NCBI GenBank assembly: GCA_000435595.1
Contig: FR895398.1
Coordinates: forward strand, 1 to 33,892
Length of the DNA stretch: 33,892 nt
Direction of reading: 5' to 3'
From: Firmicutes bacterium CAG:882
GTDB lineage: Bacteria; Bacillota; Clostridia; Lachnospirales; Lachnospiraceae
Of this stretch, positions 16,257-25,218 are shown piece by piece. The translations under genes were made by a program, and so were the position numbers. Under the pieces are notes generated by a model. That model saw only the letters and a list, made by a program, of their open reading frames with translations, made no database searches and had not been told where the DNA came from. Numbering within the stretch: position 1 is the first letter of the stretch; each line of letters begins with the position of its first letter.

Positions 16257-17441
16257 ATGAGTTATTTATTTACTTCAGAGTCAGTAACCGAAGGACATCC
16301 TGACAAAATCTGTGACCAGGTATCAGACGCAATTCTTGATGCGATGCTTGAGCAGGACCCGATGAGCCGTGTGGCATGTGAGACACTTACCAATACAGGA
16401 TTCGTTATGGTTATGGGCGAGATTACGACAAAGGCGAATGTTGATATACCTGCCATTGTAAGAAAGACCGTAACGGATATCGGCTACAACACATCAGAGT
16501 ACGGATTTGATGGCAACACATGTGCTGTCATGGTATCACTTGACAAGCAGTCACCTGACATTGCCATGGGTGTTGACAAGGCACTTGAGGCAAAGGAAAA
16601 TCAGATGACAGATGAGCAGATTGAGGCAATAGGTGCCGGGGATCAGGGTATGATGTTCGGATATGCTACCAATGAGACAGAGGAGTATATGCCTTATCCT
16701 ATCGCACTTGCACACAGGCTTGCAAGACAGCTTACCAAGGTAAGAAAGGACGGAACACTTAAGTATCTTCGTCCGGACGGCAAGACACAGGTTACGGTTG
16801 AGTATGATGACAACCATAAGCCTGTACATCTCAACGCTGTGGTTCTTTCAACACAGCATGATCCTGATGTTACACAGGAGCAGATTCATGAGGATATTAA
16901 GAAGTATGTATTCGATGAGATTCTTCCTAAGGAGCTCGTTGATGAGAGAACGAAGATGTACATCAATCCTACAGGACGTTTTGTAATCGGCGGACCTAAC
17001 GGTGACAGCGGACTTACGGGACGTAAGATTATCGTTGATACATACGGCGGATTCGCTCGTCACGGCGGCGGAGCTTTCTCGGGAAAGGACTGCACGAAGG
17101 TTGATCGTTCGGCAGCTTATGCAGCTCGTTATGTCGCAAAGAACATTGTTGCGGCAGGGCTTGCAGAGCGTTGTGAGATTCAGCTCTCATATGCAATCGG
17201 TGTTGCACAGCCTACATCAATCAGCATTGACACATTCGGCACGGGAAAGGTATCCGATGAAAAGCTCTCCGAGATAGTAGCAGAGAACTTTGATTTAAGA
17301 CCGGCAGGAATTATCAGAATGCTTGACTTAAGACGTCCTATCTACAAGCAGACAGCAGCTTACGGACATTTTGGCCGTAATGACATTGATGTGCCTTGGG
17401 AGAAGATTGATAAGGTTGATGCTTTAAAGAAATATTTGTAA
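16257..17441 (+). CDS. metK: S-adenosylmethionine synthetase
   Basis: 394 residues, the usual length. It makes SAM from methionine and ATP in the cytosol. The ATG at 16257 follows AAAGGAGA; the in-frame extension to 16170 runs back through the riboswitch terminator and is not used. Diagnostic motifs: FTSESVTEGHPDKICDQVSD at the N-terminus, GAGDQGMMFGYA (ATP-binding hexapeptide region) and GGGAFSGKD (P-loop-like). The family ending RPIYKQTAAYGHFGR is present. It is controlled by the SAM-I riboswitch in its leader, giving end-product feedback, and ends at the terminator at 17490-17520. Confidence 0.98.
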   Translation: MSYLFTSESVTEGHPDKICDQVSDAILDAMLEQDPMSRVACETLTNTGFVMVMGEITTKANVDIPAIVRKTVTDIGYNTSEYGFDGNTCAVMVSLDKQSPDIAMGVDKALEAKENQMTDEQIEAIGAGDQGMMFGYATNETEEYMPYPIALAHRLARQLTKVRKDGTLKYLRPDGKTQVTVEYDDNHKPVHLNAVVLSTQHDPDVTQEQIHEDIKKYVFDEILPKELVDERTKMYINPTGRFVIGGPNGDSGLTGRKIIVDTYGGFARHGGGAFSGKDCTKVDRSAAYAARYVAKNIVAAGLAERCEIQLSYAIGVAQPTSISIDTFGTGKVSDEKLSEIVAENFDLRPAGIIRMLDLRRPIYKQTAAYGHFGRNDIDVPWEKIDKVDALKKYL

Positions 17442-17489
17442 TTGTTTATATTTAATTTATAAACTTGCACATAATAATGTGGTACAATA

Positions 17490-17520
17490 GACGCATAAGT
17501 ATGGCTTATGCGTCTTTTTT
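17490..17520 (+). terminator. metK terminator
   Basis: A perfect 10-bp stem, GACGCATAAG (17490-17499) with CTTATGCGTC (17505-17514), and six T residues. Confidence 0.9.
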
Positions 17521-17555
17521 GTGTAATAGGAAACTTTGTTCCTATTACACAAAAA
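17516..17555. repeat. Perfect 17-bp inverted repeat after metK
   Basis: Positions 17516-17532 and 17539-17555 are exact reverse complements around a six-base loop (ACTTTG). The left arm begins with the terminator's T-run. No T-run follows on the plus strand, so it is not itself a normal terminator for metK. Confidence 0.75.
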
Positions 17556-17599
17556 CGCTCCGCGCTATAAGCCGTCAGGTGATAAAGAGGTAACGGACA

Positions 17600-19111
17600 A
17601 TGAAACTTAAAACAAAAATGCAGCTTGCATTCTGTGTGCTGTGCATAGTTCCGATAATACTTATTGTAGCGGTGCTCAGCCTCGGAACATACAAGCTAAA
17701 GACGATATATCACACCTATAAGATAGATATGAACACTTATACGGTAATGTTCAATCCCATGCTTGCATTCAACGCTGTCAATTCAAGCATAGAGGATGAG
17801 CTTGAGACTGTGAGGGATGCCAATCCGGATTTGCTGTGTGATTCGGATTATCTTGCTGAGTACTGCAACGGACTTACGAACGATGCAACGAACATTGTCG
17901 TAAATCTCAACGGCAGGTATGTTTTTTCCAATTATGATAATGATGAGCTTGAGGATGAGCTGTATGCGGAGCTCACCAAGATGGAACAGCTTGGACAGCT
18001 CGATGGGCTTCAGGGAGGAATGTACTTAGGCGGCAATCTGCAGATGCTTGTGAACAGAGTGCTTTTTAAGTGCAGCGATGGTAGAGAGGGAAGACTTTAC
18101 ATCGTGACCCATATAGAGCATATTGTCCCGCAGGTAAAGAATATACTTATTCTTTTCCTTATGTGTCTGGCAGCCATTCTTGTTGCGGCAAGCGGATGTA
18201 TAAGCGTGTGGGTCTACAGAGGACTTGTCTCGCCGGTTAAGAAGCTAAGGGATGCGACTCACAATATCACGGAGGGCAATCTGGATTTCACGCTCAAGAA
18301 TAAGCGCCACGATGAAATCGGTGAACTCATAGACGATTTCGAGGTCATGAGAAAGAGACTTAAGGAATCAGCTGAGGAGAAGATACAGAATGACAAGGAG
18401 AGCAGAGAGCTCATAAGCAATATATCCCATGACTTGAAGACGCCTATGACTGCAATCAAGGGTTATGTGGAAGGAATCATGGATGGCGTGGCCGACACAC
18501 CGGAGAAGATGGACAGATATGTCAGAACGATATATAATAAGACAGTGGATATGGATAAGCTTATTAACGAGCTTACACTGTATTCTAAGATAGATGCCAA
18601 CAAGATACCGTATAATTTTAATAAGATTAACGTAGCTGAGTATTTTGATGATTGTGTGAGTGAACTCAAGGTTGAGCTTGAATCAAGAAATATCGAGCTT
18701 GGTTATTTTAATTATGCTGATAAGGCGGCGGTTATCATCGCTGATCCGGAGCAGTTAAAACGTGTGATTAACAATATTATAAGTAATTCCGTGAAGTATA
18801 TGTCACCGGAGCGAAAGGGAATAATTAATATCAGGATAAGCGATGCGGATGATTTTGTACAGTTCGAGATTGAGGACAACGGAAAGGGAATTGCACAGAA
18901 GGATGTCCAGTATATCTTTGACAGGTTCTATCGCACGGATTCTTCAAGAAATTCGGCGCAGGGCGGAAGCGGTATCGGACTTTCAATCGTGAAGAAGATT
19001 ATAAGCGACCATGGCGGACAGATATGGGCGACAAGCAAGGAAGGAACAGGAACCGTAATGCACTTTGTGCTCAGAAAATATAAAAATCAGGAGAGTGGAA
19101 GCAATGAGTAA
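17600..19111 (+). CDS. Membrane sensor histidine kinase (HAMP-HisKA-HATPase)
   Basis: 503 residues; AAAGAGG lies upstream of the ATG. TM1 is ~9-30, the extracellular sensor ~31-180 and TM2 ~182-204. HAMP follows (SPVKKLRDATHNITEGNLDF). The HisKA box is NISHDLKTPMTAIKGYVEG with phospho-acceptor His277. The ATPase domain has its N-box (VINNIISNSVKYMS), G1 (DNGKGI), F-box (IFDRFYRTD) and G2 (GGSGIGLSIVKKII). The signal is unknown; the sensor region has no recognised ligand motif. The gene overlaps the response regulator by eight bases, so the two form one coupled unit. The architecture is that of envelope-stress kinases of Firmicutes, but a specific name cannot be justified. Confidence 0.96.
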   Translation: MKLKTKMQLAFCVLCIVPIILIVAVLSLGTYKLKTIYHTYKIDMNTYTVMFNPMLAFNAVNSSIEDELETVRDANPDLLCDSDYLAEYCNGLTNDATNIVVNLNGRYVFSNYDNDELEDELYAELTKMEQLGQLDGLQGGMYLGGNLQMLVNRVLFKCSDGREGRLYIVTHIEHIVPQVKNILILFLMCLAAILVAASGCISVWVYRGLVSPVKKLRDATHNITEGNLDFTLKNKRHDEIGELIDDFEVMRKRLKESAEEKIQNDKESRELISNISHDLKTPMTAIKGYVEGIMDGVADTPEKMDRYVRTIYNKTVDMDKLINELTLYSKIDANKIPYNFNKINVAEYFDDCVSELKVELESRNIELGYFNYADKAAVIIADPEQLKRVINNIISNSVKYMSPERKGIINIRISDADDFVQFEIEDNGKGIAQKDVQYIFDRFYRTDSSRNSAQGGSGIGLSIVKKIISDHGGQIWATSKEGTGTVMHFVLRKYKNQESGSNE

Positions 19112-19793
19112 AATATTGATTATTGAGGATGAGGAAAGTATTGCCGAGCTTGAGAGAGATTATCTTGAGATAAGCAGCTACGATGTAACTATATGCAATG
19201 ACGGAGAGAAGGGCCTTAAGGAGGCACTTGACAACGAGTATGATTTGTACATTCTTGATCTTATGCTGCCGGGAGTCGATGGATTTGAGATATGCAAGGC
19301 AATAAGAAACAAGAAGAATACGCCCATCATTATGGTGTCGGCTAAGAAAGATGATATAGATAAGATAAGAGGCTTAGGCCTTGGTGCCGATGATTATATG
19401 ACCAAGCCGTTCAGCCCGAGCGAGCTTGTAGCGCGTGTTAAGGCACATCTTGCAAGATATGAGAGGCTTGTCGGAAGTGCAATGCCGGAGAATGATATTA
19501 TCGAAATCAGAGGTCTTAAGATTGACAAGACAGCCCGCCGTGTGTTCGTCAACGGTGAGGAAAAGACTTTTACAACGAAGGAGTTCGACCTTCTCACGTT
19601 CCTTGCACAGAATCCTAACCGTGTGTTTTCCAAGGAAGAACTGTTCAACAAGATTTGGAATATGGAATCAATCGGTGATATTGCGACAGTTACCGTGCAT
19701 ATCAAGAAGATAAGAGAGAAGATTGAGTTCGATACCTCTAACCCTCAGTACATAGAAACAATTTGGGGCGTAGGGTACAGATTTAAGGCGTAA
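19104..19793 (+). CDS. OmpR/PhoB-family response regulator
   Basis: 229 residues. The ATG at 19104 lies inside the end of the kinase gene, with AGGAGAG upstream; an earlier in-frame start at 19065 is only an overlap. The receiver domain has the acidic pair in IEDEES, phospho-acceptor Asp52 (LYILDLMLPG) and the conserved Lys in DDYMTKPFSP. The C-terminal winged helix has TTKEFDLLTFLAQNPNRVFS and the typical TVTVHIKKIREKIE and YIETIWGVGYRF. It should be phosphorylated by the upstream kinase and bind DNA repeats. Targets are unknown. Confidence 0.97.
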   Translation: MSKILIIEDEESIAELERDYLEISSYDVTICNDGEKGLKEALDNEYDLYILDLMLPGVDGFEICKAIRNKKNTPIIMVSAKKDDIDKIRGLGLGADDYMTKPFSPSELVARVKAHLARYERLVGSAMPENDIIEIRGLKIDKTARRVFVNGEEKTFTTKEFDLLTFLAQNPNRVFSKEELFNKIWNMESIGDIATVTVHIKKIREKIEFDTSNPQYIETIWGVGYRFKA

Positions 19794-19808
19794 TTGATTG
19801 GTGATTTG

Positions 19809-20537
19809 ATGAAGGACATAAGAGAACACATTATATATGAAGATGATGATATATGCGTGTGTCATAAGCCGTCGGGAGTGCTGGCACAGGCGGACAGAGG
19901 CTTTTCGCAGGATATGGTCAGCGCACTTCTGACTTATGAGAGAAAAAAAGGCAGTAAAAATCCGTTTATAGCACCGGTGAACAGACTTGACCGTCCTGTT
20001 GAAGGGCTTGTGCTATATGCTAAGAACAGCAGGGCAGCGGCGGAACTGACTAAGCAGATTACACAGGGTGAGGTTGGAAAGTGCTACTATGCGGTGGTCG
20101 ATGTGGGCACCGGCAGGGAGAAAGAGCTTGCAGACAGTGTGGGTACACGGATTACTCTGGAAGATTATCTTATAAAGGATGCCAGGACGAATATGTCGCG
20201 TGTGGTTTCGGCAGACACGCCGGGGGCAAAGAAGGCGGTTCTCGACTATGAGGTGGTGCAGCTTCAAGAGAATAAGGCATTGTTACGCGTGACACTTCAT
20301 ACAGGCAGGCATCACCAGATAAGGGTACAGCTATCCAATGCGGGATTTCCGATTGCAGGAGACATGAAGTACAATACGAAGCTGTGTGACGGAACAGCGG
20401 TGGGCATGAGGAACGGTGATGTGCTTGCACTTTGTTCCTACAAGCTTAATTTCAGCCATCCCGTCACAAAAAAGAGAATGTGTTATGAGATTGTCCCGAA
20501 CGGAAGCGGGTTTGCGGGCTTTAACATCACAATATAA
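19809..20537 (+). CDS. RluA-family RNA pseudouridine synthase
   Basis: 242 residues; the ATG at 19809 is chosen over a TTG at 19794 because only the former gives the usual N-terminus. It converts uridine to pseudouridine in structured RNA, probably rRNA. The active-site motif reads VNRLDRPVEGLVLYAK with catalytic Asp61; the common His before RLD is Asn here (seen in some relatives). The later RluA strands are present: VTLHTGRHHQIRVQLSNAGF and ALCSYKLNFSHPVTKK. There is no S4 domain. It lies 15 bases after the response regulator and may be co-transcribed with it. The modified position cannot be predicted. Confidence 0.92.
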   Translation: MKDIREHIIYEDDDICVCHKPSGVLAQADRGFSQDMVSALLTYERKKGSKNPFIAPVNRLDRPVEGLVLYAKNSRAAAELTKQITQGEVGKCYYAVVDVGTGREKELADSVGTRITLEDYLIKDARTNMSRVVSADTPGAKKAVLDYEVVQLQENKALLRVTLHTGRHHQIRVQLSNAGFPIAGDMKYNTKLCDGTAVGMRNGDVLALCSYKLNFSHPVTKKRMCYEIVPNGSGFAGFNITI

Positions 20538-20594
20538 AATACGCATAAATATCGGCTTTTGCGGACATACTACTCTCACGGAGCGGAGGGTGAT

Positions 20595-21665
20595 ATGGGC
20601 GATAGCGGTGTTGATAGGAAGAATTTTTTTAAAAACAAAAAGAGCATTATCGAGGGTATGGGAGTTGCAGCAGTTGTATATTTTATTTTCAAGTATATCA
20701 TGCCGTTAGCAGCTCCTTTTATTATTGCCTTTCTGCTGGCGGCAGGCTTAAGCACACAGATGAGGTTTTTAAATCGCAGATTTCATATAAAAAGAAGCAT
20801 TGCGGCAGTTATTCTCATGGTGTTCTGGGGAGGAATCCTTGCGGGGCTTGTGATGCTGCCGGGGGGACTTTTAATAACACAGATGAACAATGTCATAGAC
20901 AATTATGAAAGCTGCTATTCATATATCAATGACATGATGTGCAGCTTCTGTGCAGGGGTTGATTCAAGGCTCGGATTTGTGCGAGGAACGACGCTCATGT
21001 ATATAGATTCAGGGCTTGTGTGTGCGTTCGAGTCGGCAAAAGAGAAAATAATGCCGTCGATAATGGGCGGTTCGATAGGGGCAATCAAGGGGGTTATAAC
21101 ATTTGGCGGTGTGTTCGTGATATTCCTTATGGCGTTGTATTTTTTTCTCAAGGACTATGACAGGATGAAGGACAGTGCAATGAAGTCAAAGTATTCAGCT
21201 GAGTACGAGTTTTTCTACACCGGAATAGGCAGGATTCTTTACACGTTTATAAGGACACAATTTATCATTATGACGATAACCATGACAATCTGTGCAGCCG
21301 GGCTTTTACTGCTGCACAACAAGTACTGGCTGCTTCTCGGTATTGTGCTGGGGCTTGTGGATGCACTTCCGGTATTCGGTACGGGCACAATCCTGACACC
21401 ATGGGCAATTGTGTGTGTGCTGTGTGGAAGATACAGATATGCGGCTGTGCTGGCGGCAATGTCTTTTATAAGCTATCTGGTGCGGGAATATCTTGAACCG
21501 AAGCTTATGGGCAAGGGCGTGGGAGTACACCCGTTTATGATGCTGGCAGCAGTGTATGTGGGGCTTGTGTTGTTCGGTGTGATTGGTGTGATAACGGGAC
21601 CGATAGCATTTCTTCTTATAAAAGAGATAATATCCTATATACAAGCGAAAAATAATCAAGGGTGA
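20595..21665 (+). CDS. AI-2E family (YtvI/PerM-like) membrane protein
   Basis: 356 residues. The ATG at 20595 follows GGAGGG (20585-20590); the earlier start at 20559 has no site. It has about eight hydrophobic segments, starting with a pair near 20-65 and ending with a cluster in 215-345. The family motifs are DALPVFGTGTILTPWAI and the C-terminal FGVIGVITGPIAFLLIKEII. The layout, with a short N-terminal hairpin, soluble middle and C-terminal bundle, matches the family that includes Bacillus YtvI and PerM. Proposed roles are small-molecule or sodium export; none is proven for this branch. GCATAAA (20543-20549) and CATACTAC (20566-20573) upstream resemble a sigma-E promoter weakly. Confidence 0.9.
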   Translation: MGDSGVDRKNFFKNKKSIIEGMGVAAVVYFIFKYIMPLAAPFIIAFLLAAGLSTQMRFLNRRFHIKRSIAAVILMVFWGGILAGLVMLPGGLLITQMNNVIDNYESCYSYINDMMCSFCAGVDSRLGFVRGTTLMYIDSGLVCAFESAKEKIMPSIMGGSIGAIKGVITFGGVFVIFLMALYFFLKDYDRMKDSAMKSKYSAEYEFFYTGIGRILYTFIRTQFIIMTITMTICAAGLLLLHNKYWLLLGIVLGLVDALPVFGTGTILTPWAIVCVLCGRYRYAAVLAAMSFISYLVREYLEPKLMGKGVGVHPFMMLAAVYVGLVLFGVIGVITGPIAFLLIKEIISYIQAKNNQG

Positions 21666-21673
21666 TTTTGTGC

Positions 21674-21703
21674 TTGTATCATGGCGGCAAAGTAGGTTAT
21701 AAT
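21674..21703 (+). promoter_or_regulatory. Sigma-A promoter of the O-acetylation operon
   Basis: TTGTAT (21674-21679), 18 bases, perfect TATAAT (21698-21703). It lies just after the YtvI-like gene. Confidence 0.5.
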
Positions 21704-21757
21704 TATTCTGTTATTTTTCTTGCGGATATTGGAATTTAGCCGAAAAAGGGGATTTAT

Positions 21758-23167
21758 ATGGTTTTTTCATCAGCGGTTTTTCTGTTTGCTTTTCTGCCGT
21801 CAGTGCTTATTATCCACACATTGGTGAGAAATACGACGGTAAGAAATATATTGCTTATAGTGGCGAGTCTCTTGTTTTATGCATGGGGCGAGCCTGTGTA
21901 TGTGCTGCTTCTGCTCGCATCAATAGCACTTAATTTTCTGCTCGGAAGGTTCGTGTGGAGAAGAAAGCCGGTGCTTGTCATTGCAGTGGTTGCTAATCTG
22001 GCATTTCTGGTTGTGTTTAAGTATGCGGGCTTCATAGTTCAGAGTATCAACATGCTTCCTTTTGTCGAGCTGAAGGTCCCGCAGGTGCGGATGCCTATAG
22101 GTATCTCTTTTTATACTTTTCAGGCATTGTCGTATGTGATTGATACATATAGGGAGAAAGAGCGCAAGCCGGGAAGTCTTCTTGATGTGATGCTGTATGT
22201 ATGCCTGTTCCCACAGCTTGTCGCAGGACCGATTGTAAAGTATAACTCAGTGAGAGAGCAGCTTAAAAGCAGGACGGTCACACCGGAGGGGATGGCGGAC
22301 GGTATACAGCGGTTTATAATCGGTCTGTCAAAAAAGATGCTTATCGCCAATGTGATGGCGTCGGCGGCTGATAAGATGTATGCACTTGAGATGTCACAGC
22401 TTGACACGGCATCAGCGTGGGTGGGAGCGGTATGTTATCTGTTCCAGATATATTTTGATTTTTCGGGCTACAGCGATATGGCGGTCGGAATGGGAAAAAT
22501 GTTCGGATTTACTTTTCCCGAGAATTTCAATTATCCGTATACAGCTTCGTCCATCCGTGATTTTTGGAAGAGATGGCATATATCTTTGACATCGTGGTTC
22601 AGGGAATATCTGTACTTTCCGCTTGGAGGAAACAGAAAAGGAAAGGTGAGGACGATGTTCAACCGATTTTTTGTGTTTCTGTGCACCGGAATATGGCATG
22701 GTGCGAACTGGACATTCATTGTGTGGGGTATTTATCATGGGATTTTAACCATTATTGAGACCGCTGTGGAGAGCAGAAGAAAAAAATATACCGGCTCAGC
22801 GGACAGCACCAATGCATCAAAGGCACTGCAGGGGGCTTTAGGACATATATACACGCTTCTCGCGGTCACAATAGGATTTGTGATTTTCAGAGCCGATACC
22901 ATGGGGCAGGCAGCGGCGTTTATAAAGAATATGTTCTCATTTACGAGAACACAGTACGGATTTATGACGGCATCGTCAGTTATGAGTCCGCTGTTCATCA
23001 TAACGATGATGATTGCGGCAGCGGCATCTACGCCGATTTTGAAGATGGCACCGCAAAGAAAAGCTTCTCTTGCGGCGGGAAGAGTCTGTACCATAATATT
23101 GTATCTGTTGTGCATTATGGAGATTGCTGCAGGAAGCTATAATCCATTCATTTATTTCAGATTCTAG
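21758..23167 (+). CDS. MBOAT-family O-acyltransferase (AlgI/DltB-like)
   Basis: 469 residues, polytopic. It carries the AlgI-type pattern FLPSVLIIHTLVRN, the pair PIGISFYTFQALSYVIDTYR, FSGYSDMAVGMGKMFGF, the signature FWKRWHISLTSWFREYLYFP, and GIWHGANWTFIVWG with the likely catalytic His314. Such proteins take an acyl (usually acetyl) group from a cytoplasmic donor and pass it through the membrane to an extracellular acceptor. The next gene encodes the AlgJ/AlgX-like partner that places the group on a polysaccharide, so the pair probably O-acetylates a surface glycan. No glycan synthesis genes lie nearby. Confidence 0.96.
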   Translation: MVFSSAVFLFAFLPSVLIIHTLVRNTTVRNILLIVASLLFYAWGEPVYVLLLLASIALNFLLGRFVWRRKPVLVIAVVANLAFLVVFKYAGFIVQSINMLPFVELKVPQVRMPIGISFYTFQALSYVIDTYREKERKPGSLLDVMLYVCLFPQLVAGPIVKYNSVREQLKSRTVTPEGMADGIQRFIIGLSKKMLIANVMASAADKMYALEMSQLDTASAWVGAVCYLFQIYFDFSGYSDMAVGMGKMFGFTFPENFNYPYTASSIRDFWKRWHISLTSWFREYLYFPLGGNRKGKVRTMFNRFFVFLCTGIWHGANWTFIVWGIYHGILTIIETAVESRRKKYTGSADSTNASKALQGALGHIYTLLAVTIGFVIFRADTMGQAAAFIKNMFSFTRTQYGFMTASSVMSPLFIITMMIAAAASTPILKMAPQRKASLAAGRVCTIILYLLCIMEIAAGSYNPFIYFRF

Positions 23168-23190
23168 GTAAAATCTGTCGGAGAAAAGTG

Positions 23191-24627
23191 ATGAAAAAAA
23201 AGAAAAATCTGACAAACTTTATATATATAGTAATCTTTCTTGCCATAAGCATTGTGCCGCTTTTGGCCTTTTCCGATAAGCAGGCGGCAATCGGCAATGA
23301 GACAAAGGCGGCTAAGCCGAAGCTGTCTGACGGAACGGAGCTGACTGCGAATGTGGATACATATTTTGCACAGAACTTCGGCTTCAGGAACAGGCTGGTA
23401 TATGTTCAGAATGTGTTGAAGCAGAATGTGTTCAGGACTTCAGGACAATCGGAGGTTATCGTTGGCGAGGACGGATGGCTGTTCTATTCGAGAGCACTTG
23501 ACGATTTTCTCGGAACAAGCGTGGCTGATGAGACCGAGGTTGAACGTATGGGTGCTGTGGTGCTCATGATGCAGAATTATGTGGAGAGCAGCGGCGGAGA
23601 GTTCATATTTTTCTCAGCTCCTAACAAGATGTCCGTATATGGCGAGTACATGCCGTACTATTATATAGAGGATGACGGTCGGGGAAATTACGAGCGTCTG
23701 TATAGTGAGCTTGTAAAGGCAGGAGTGAACACAGTTCAGCTTAAGAATACATTATCCCTGAAGAAGGCAGACGGTGTGCAGTTATATCATAAGCTTGATT
23801 CGCATTGGAACAATTACGGTGCGGCTGTCGCCTATGAAACCGCTGCGAATAAGCTGTCAGAGGTATATGGGGATGAATTTAAAGGGTATACAAGGTACAG
23901 CACCATGCCGTACAGCGTAAAAAACAATTTCTCCGGTGATTTACAGTCAATGCTGCTTCCGGGTTCTGGCAGGAAGGATGAACAGCTTGAATTTGATGTA
24001 TCAGAGAACTTTGAGTACACGAACCGCTTCCGCGGTGTGGACGATCTGGTGATAACTACGTCAAATGAAAGCAAGGCGGTGGATAAGTCCGTTACCCTTT
24101 TCCGCGACTCGTTCGGAAATGCTCTCTATTGGTTCTTTGCCAACGACTATACTTCGCTCACGGCGAAGAGAGAGATACCGTACAATATCTATCAGGCTGC
24201 GGAGGAGTCAGAGCTTGTTGCGGTTGAACTTGTAGAGAGAAATCTTAGGAATCTTCTTGTGTACACTCCGATTGTGCCGTCATTAAATCTTGGTGATGGT
24301 TACTTTTCGGGTGCTGTTCGAGGCACAGCGGATTCAGACTGCACGGCGGAGGCGTCGGTAAGCGTTATGACAACGACGGACGGGCTTTTGCAGGTTGACG
24401 GAAGCTGTGATGCACTTTCCGGTTACGCATATATATACCTTGTTGTTGAGGGAAGCGGGACATACCAGGTTCTACCGTCCGAGAAAGGAGCGGATTTTAC
24501 ACTTTATCTTGAGAGTGATGATGCCGATATATTTAATGCGGATTTTGCAGGAAAGGTCTGCTCATTCGTGGTCAAGGATGAGACGGGATATGTAAGGATT
24601 CCTGTAAATGTCACTTTACAGGATTAG
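23191..24627 (+). CDS. DHHW/AlgJ-like extracellular O-acetyltransferase partner
   Basis: 478 residues; the ATG at 23191 (GGAGAA upstream) is used, not the GTG at 23188. An N-terminal membrane anchor covers ~8-26 (IYIVIFLAISIVPLLAF). The SGNH-like domain contains FIFFSAPNKMSVYGEYMP, the D-x-H-W motif KLDSHWNNYG (Asp203, His205, Trp206) and the nucleophile region LFRDSFGNAL (Ser307). These are the catalytic elements of AlgJ, AlgX and DHHW proteins. The C-terminal ~120 residues look like a beta-rich extra domain. It sits 23 bases after the MBOAT gene, so the two should act as a transmembrane donor and an extracellular transferase. Confidence 0.92.
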   Translation: MKKKKNLTNFIYIVIFLAISIVPLLAFSDKQAAIGNETKAAKPKLSDGTELTANVDTYFAQNFGFRNRLVYVQNVLKQNVFRTSGQSEVIVGEDGWLFYSRALDDFLGTSVADETEVERMGAVVLMMQNYVESSGGEFIFFSAPNKMSVYGEYMPYYYIEDDGRGNYERLYSELVKAGVNTVQLKNTLSLKKADGVQLYHKLDSHWNNYGAAVAYETAANKLSEVYGDEFKGYTRYSTMPYSVKNNFSGDLQSMLLPGSGRKDEQLEFDVSENFEYTNRFRGVDDLVITTSNESKAVDKSVTLFRDSFGNALYWFFANDYTSLTAKREIPYNIYQAAEESELVAVELVERNLRNLLVYTPIVPSLNLGDGYFSGAVRGTADSDCTAEASVSVMTTTDGLLQVDGSCDALSGYAYIYLVVEGSGTYQVLPSEKGADFTLYLESDDADIFNADFAGKVCSFVVKDETGYVRIPVNVTLQD

Positions 24628-24689
24628 TTTTTTTATGTATACTTCAAGGACATAACAGAATTAAAAATATGGTTGGAGGACTATTATAT

Positions 24690-25169
24690 ATGAAGAAAAA
24701 AATATTAGCGGTGCTCATGCTTGCGGCAGTGCTTGTTGTTTCGGGGTGTTCTAAGAAGGACAGTGGTGGGGCGTTCGGTTACAACAACGGTGAGCTTATG
24801 CTGACACCCGGAGATAAGTTCAACGCGGAGGCTGGCAGCCTTGTGGAGACAACTGCATATATGGAGGCGGCAAGCTGCTATTTTGACGGACTTGACAAGG
24901 TGTTTACCTATGAGGGATATGAGGTGACAACCTTCCCTAAGGAAGATGGAGACTATATACAGGACATCAACATTTCATCCGAGACAATTAAGACAGATAA
25001 GGGAATCGGTGTCGGAAGCAGTCTTACAGATGTTGAGAATGCCTACGGAAAGGACTACACGGTATCGGGGAAGATGTACGAGTATTATCAGGATGATACA
25101 AAATATATGTATTTCTTTATTTTGAATGATGTGGTACAATACTACGGATACGGAATGGATGTAAAATAG
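24690..25169 (+). CDS. Small lipoprotein of unknown function
   Basis: 159 residues; TTGGAGGA (24673-24680) precedes the ATG at 24690. A clean lipoprotein signal ends in the lipobox VVSGC with Cys20. The mature part is acidic and beta-rich: VFTYEGYEVTTFPKEDGDYI and IGVGSSLTDVENAYGKDYTV. The second looks like a repeat seen in small Clostridia lipoproteins in which a conserved G-x-S-x2-D-V-x3-YG helix follows a strand. I cannot assign a function. It lies between the O-acetylation pair and a second lipoprotein. Confidence 0.85.
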   Translation: MKKKILAVLMLAAVLVVSGCSKKDSGGAFGYNNGELMLTPGDKFNAEAGSLVETTAYMEAASCYFDGLDKVFTYEGYEVTTFPKEDGDYIQDINISSETIKTDKGIGVGSSLTDVENAYGKDYTVSGKMYEYYQDDTKYMYFFILNDVVQYYGYGMDVK

Positions 25170-25218
25170 TCTGTTTTGTAAGCCCGAAGCACAAGGCACA
25201 AGGCTATAGGAGGAAAAC

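Noticed and set aside
17465..17488. Promoter TTGCAC/TACAAT before the metK terminator
   Set aside because: The spacing is only 12 bases. An extended -10 (TGGTACAAT) is present, but transcription would start inside the terminator stem.
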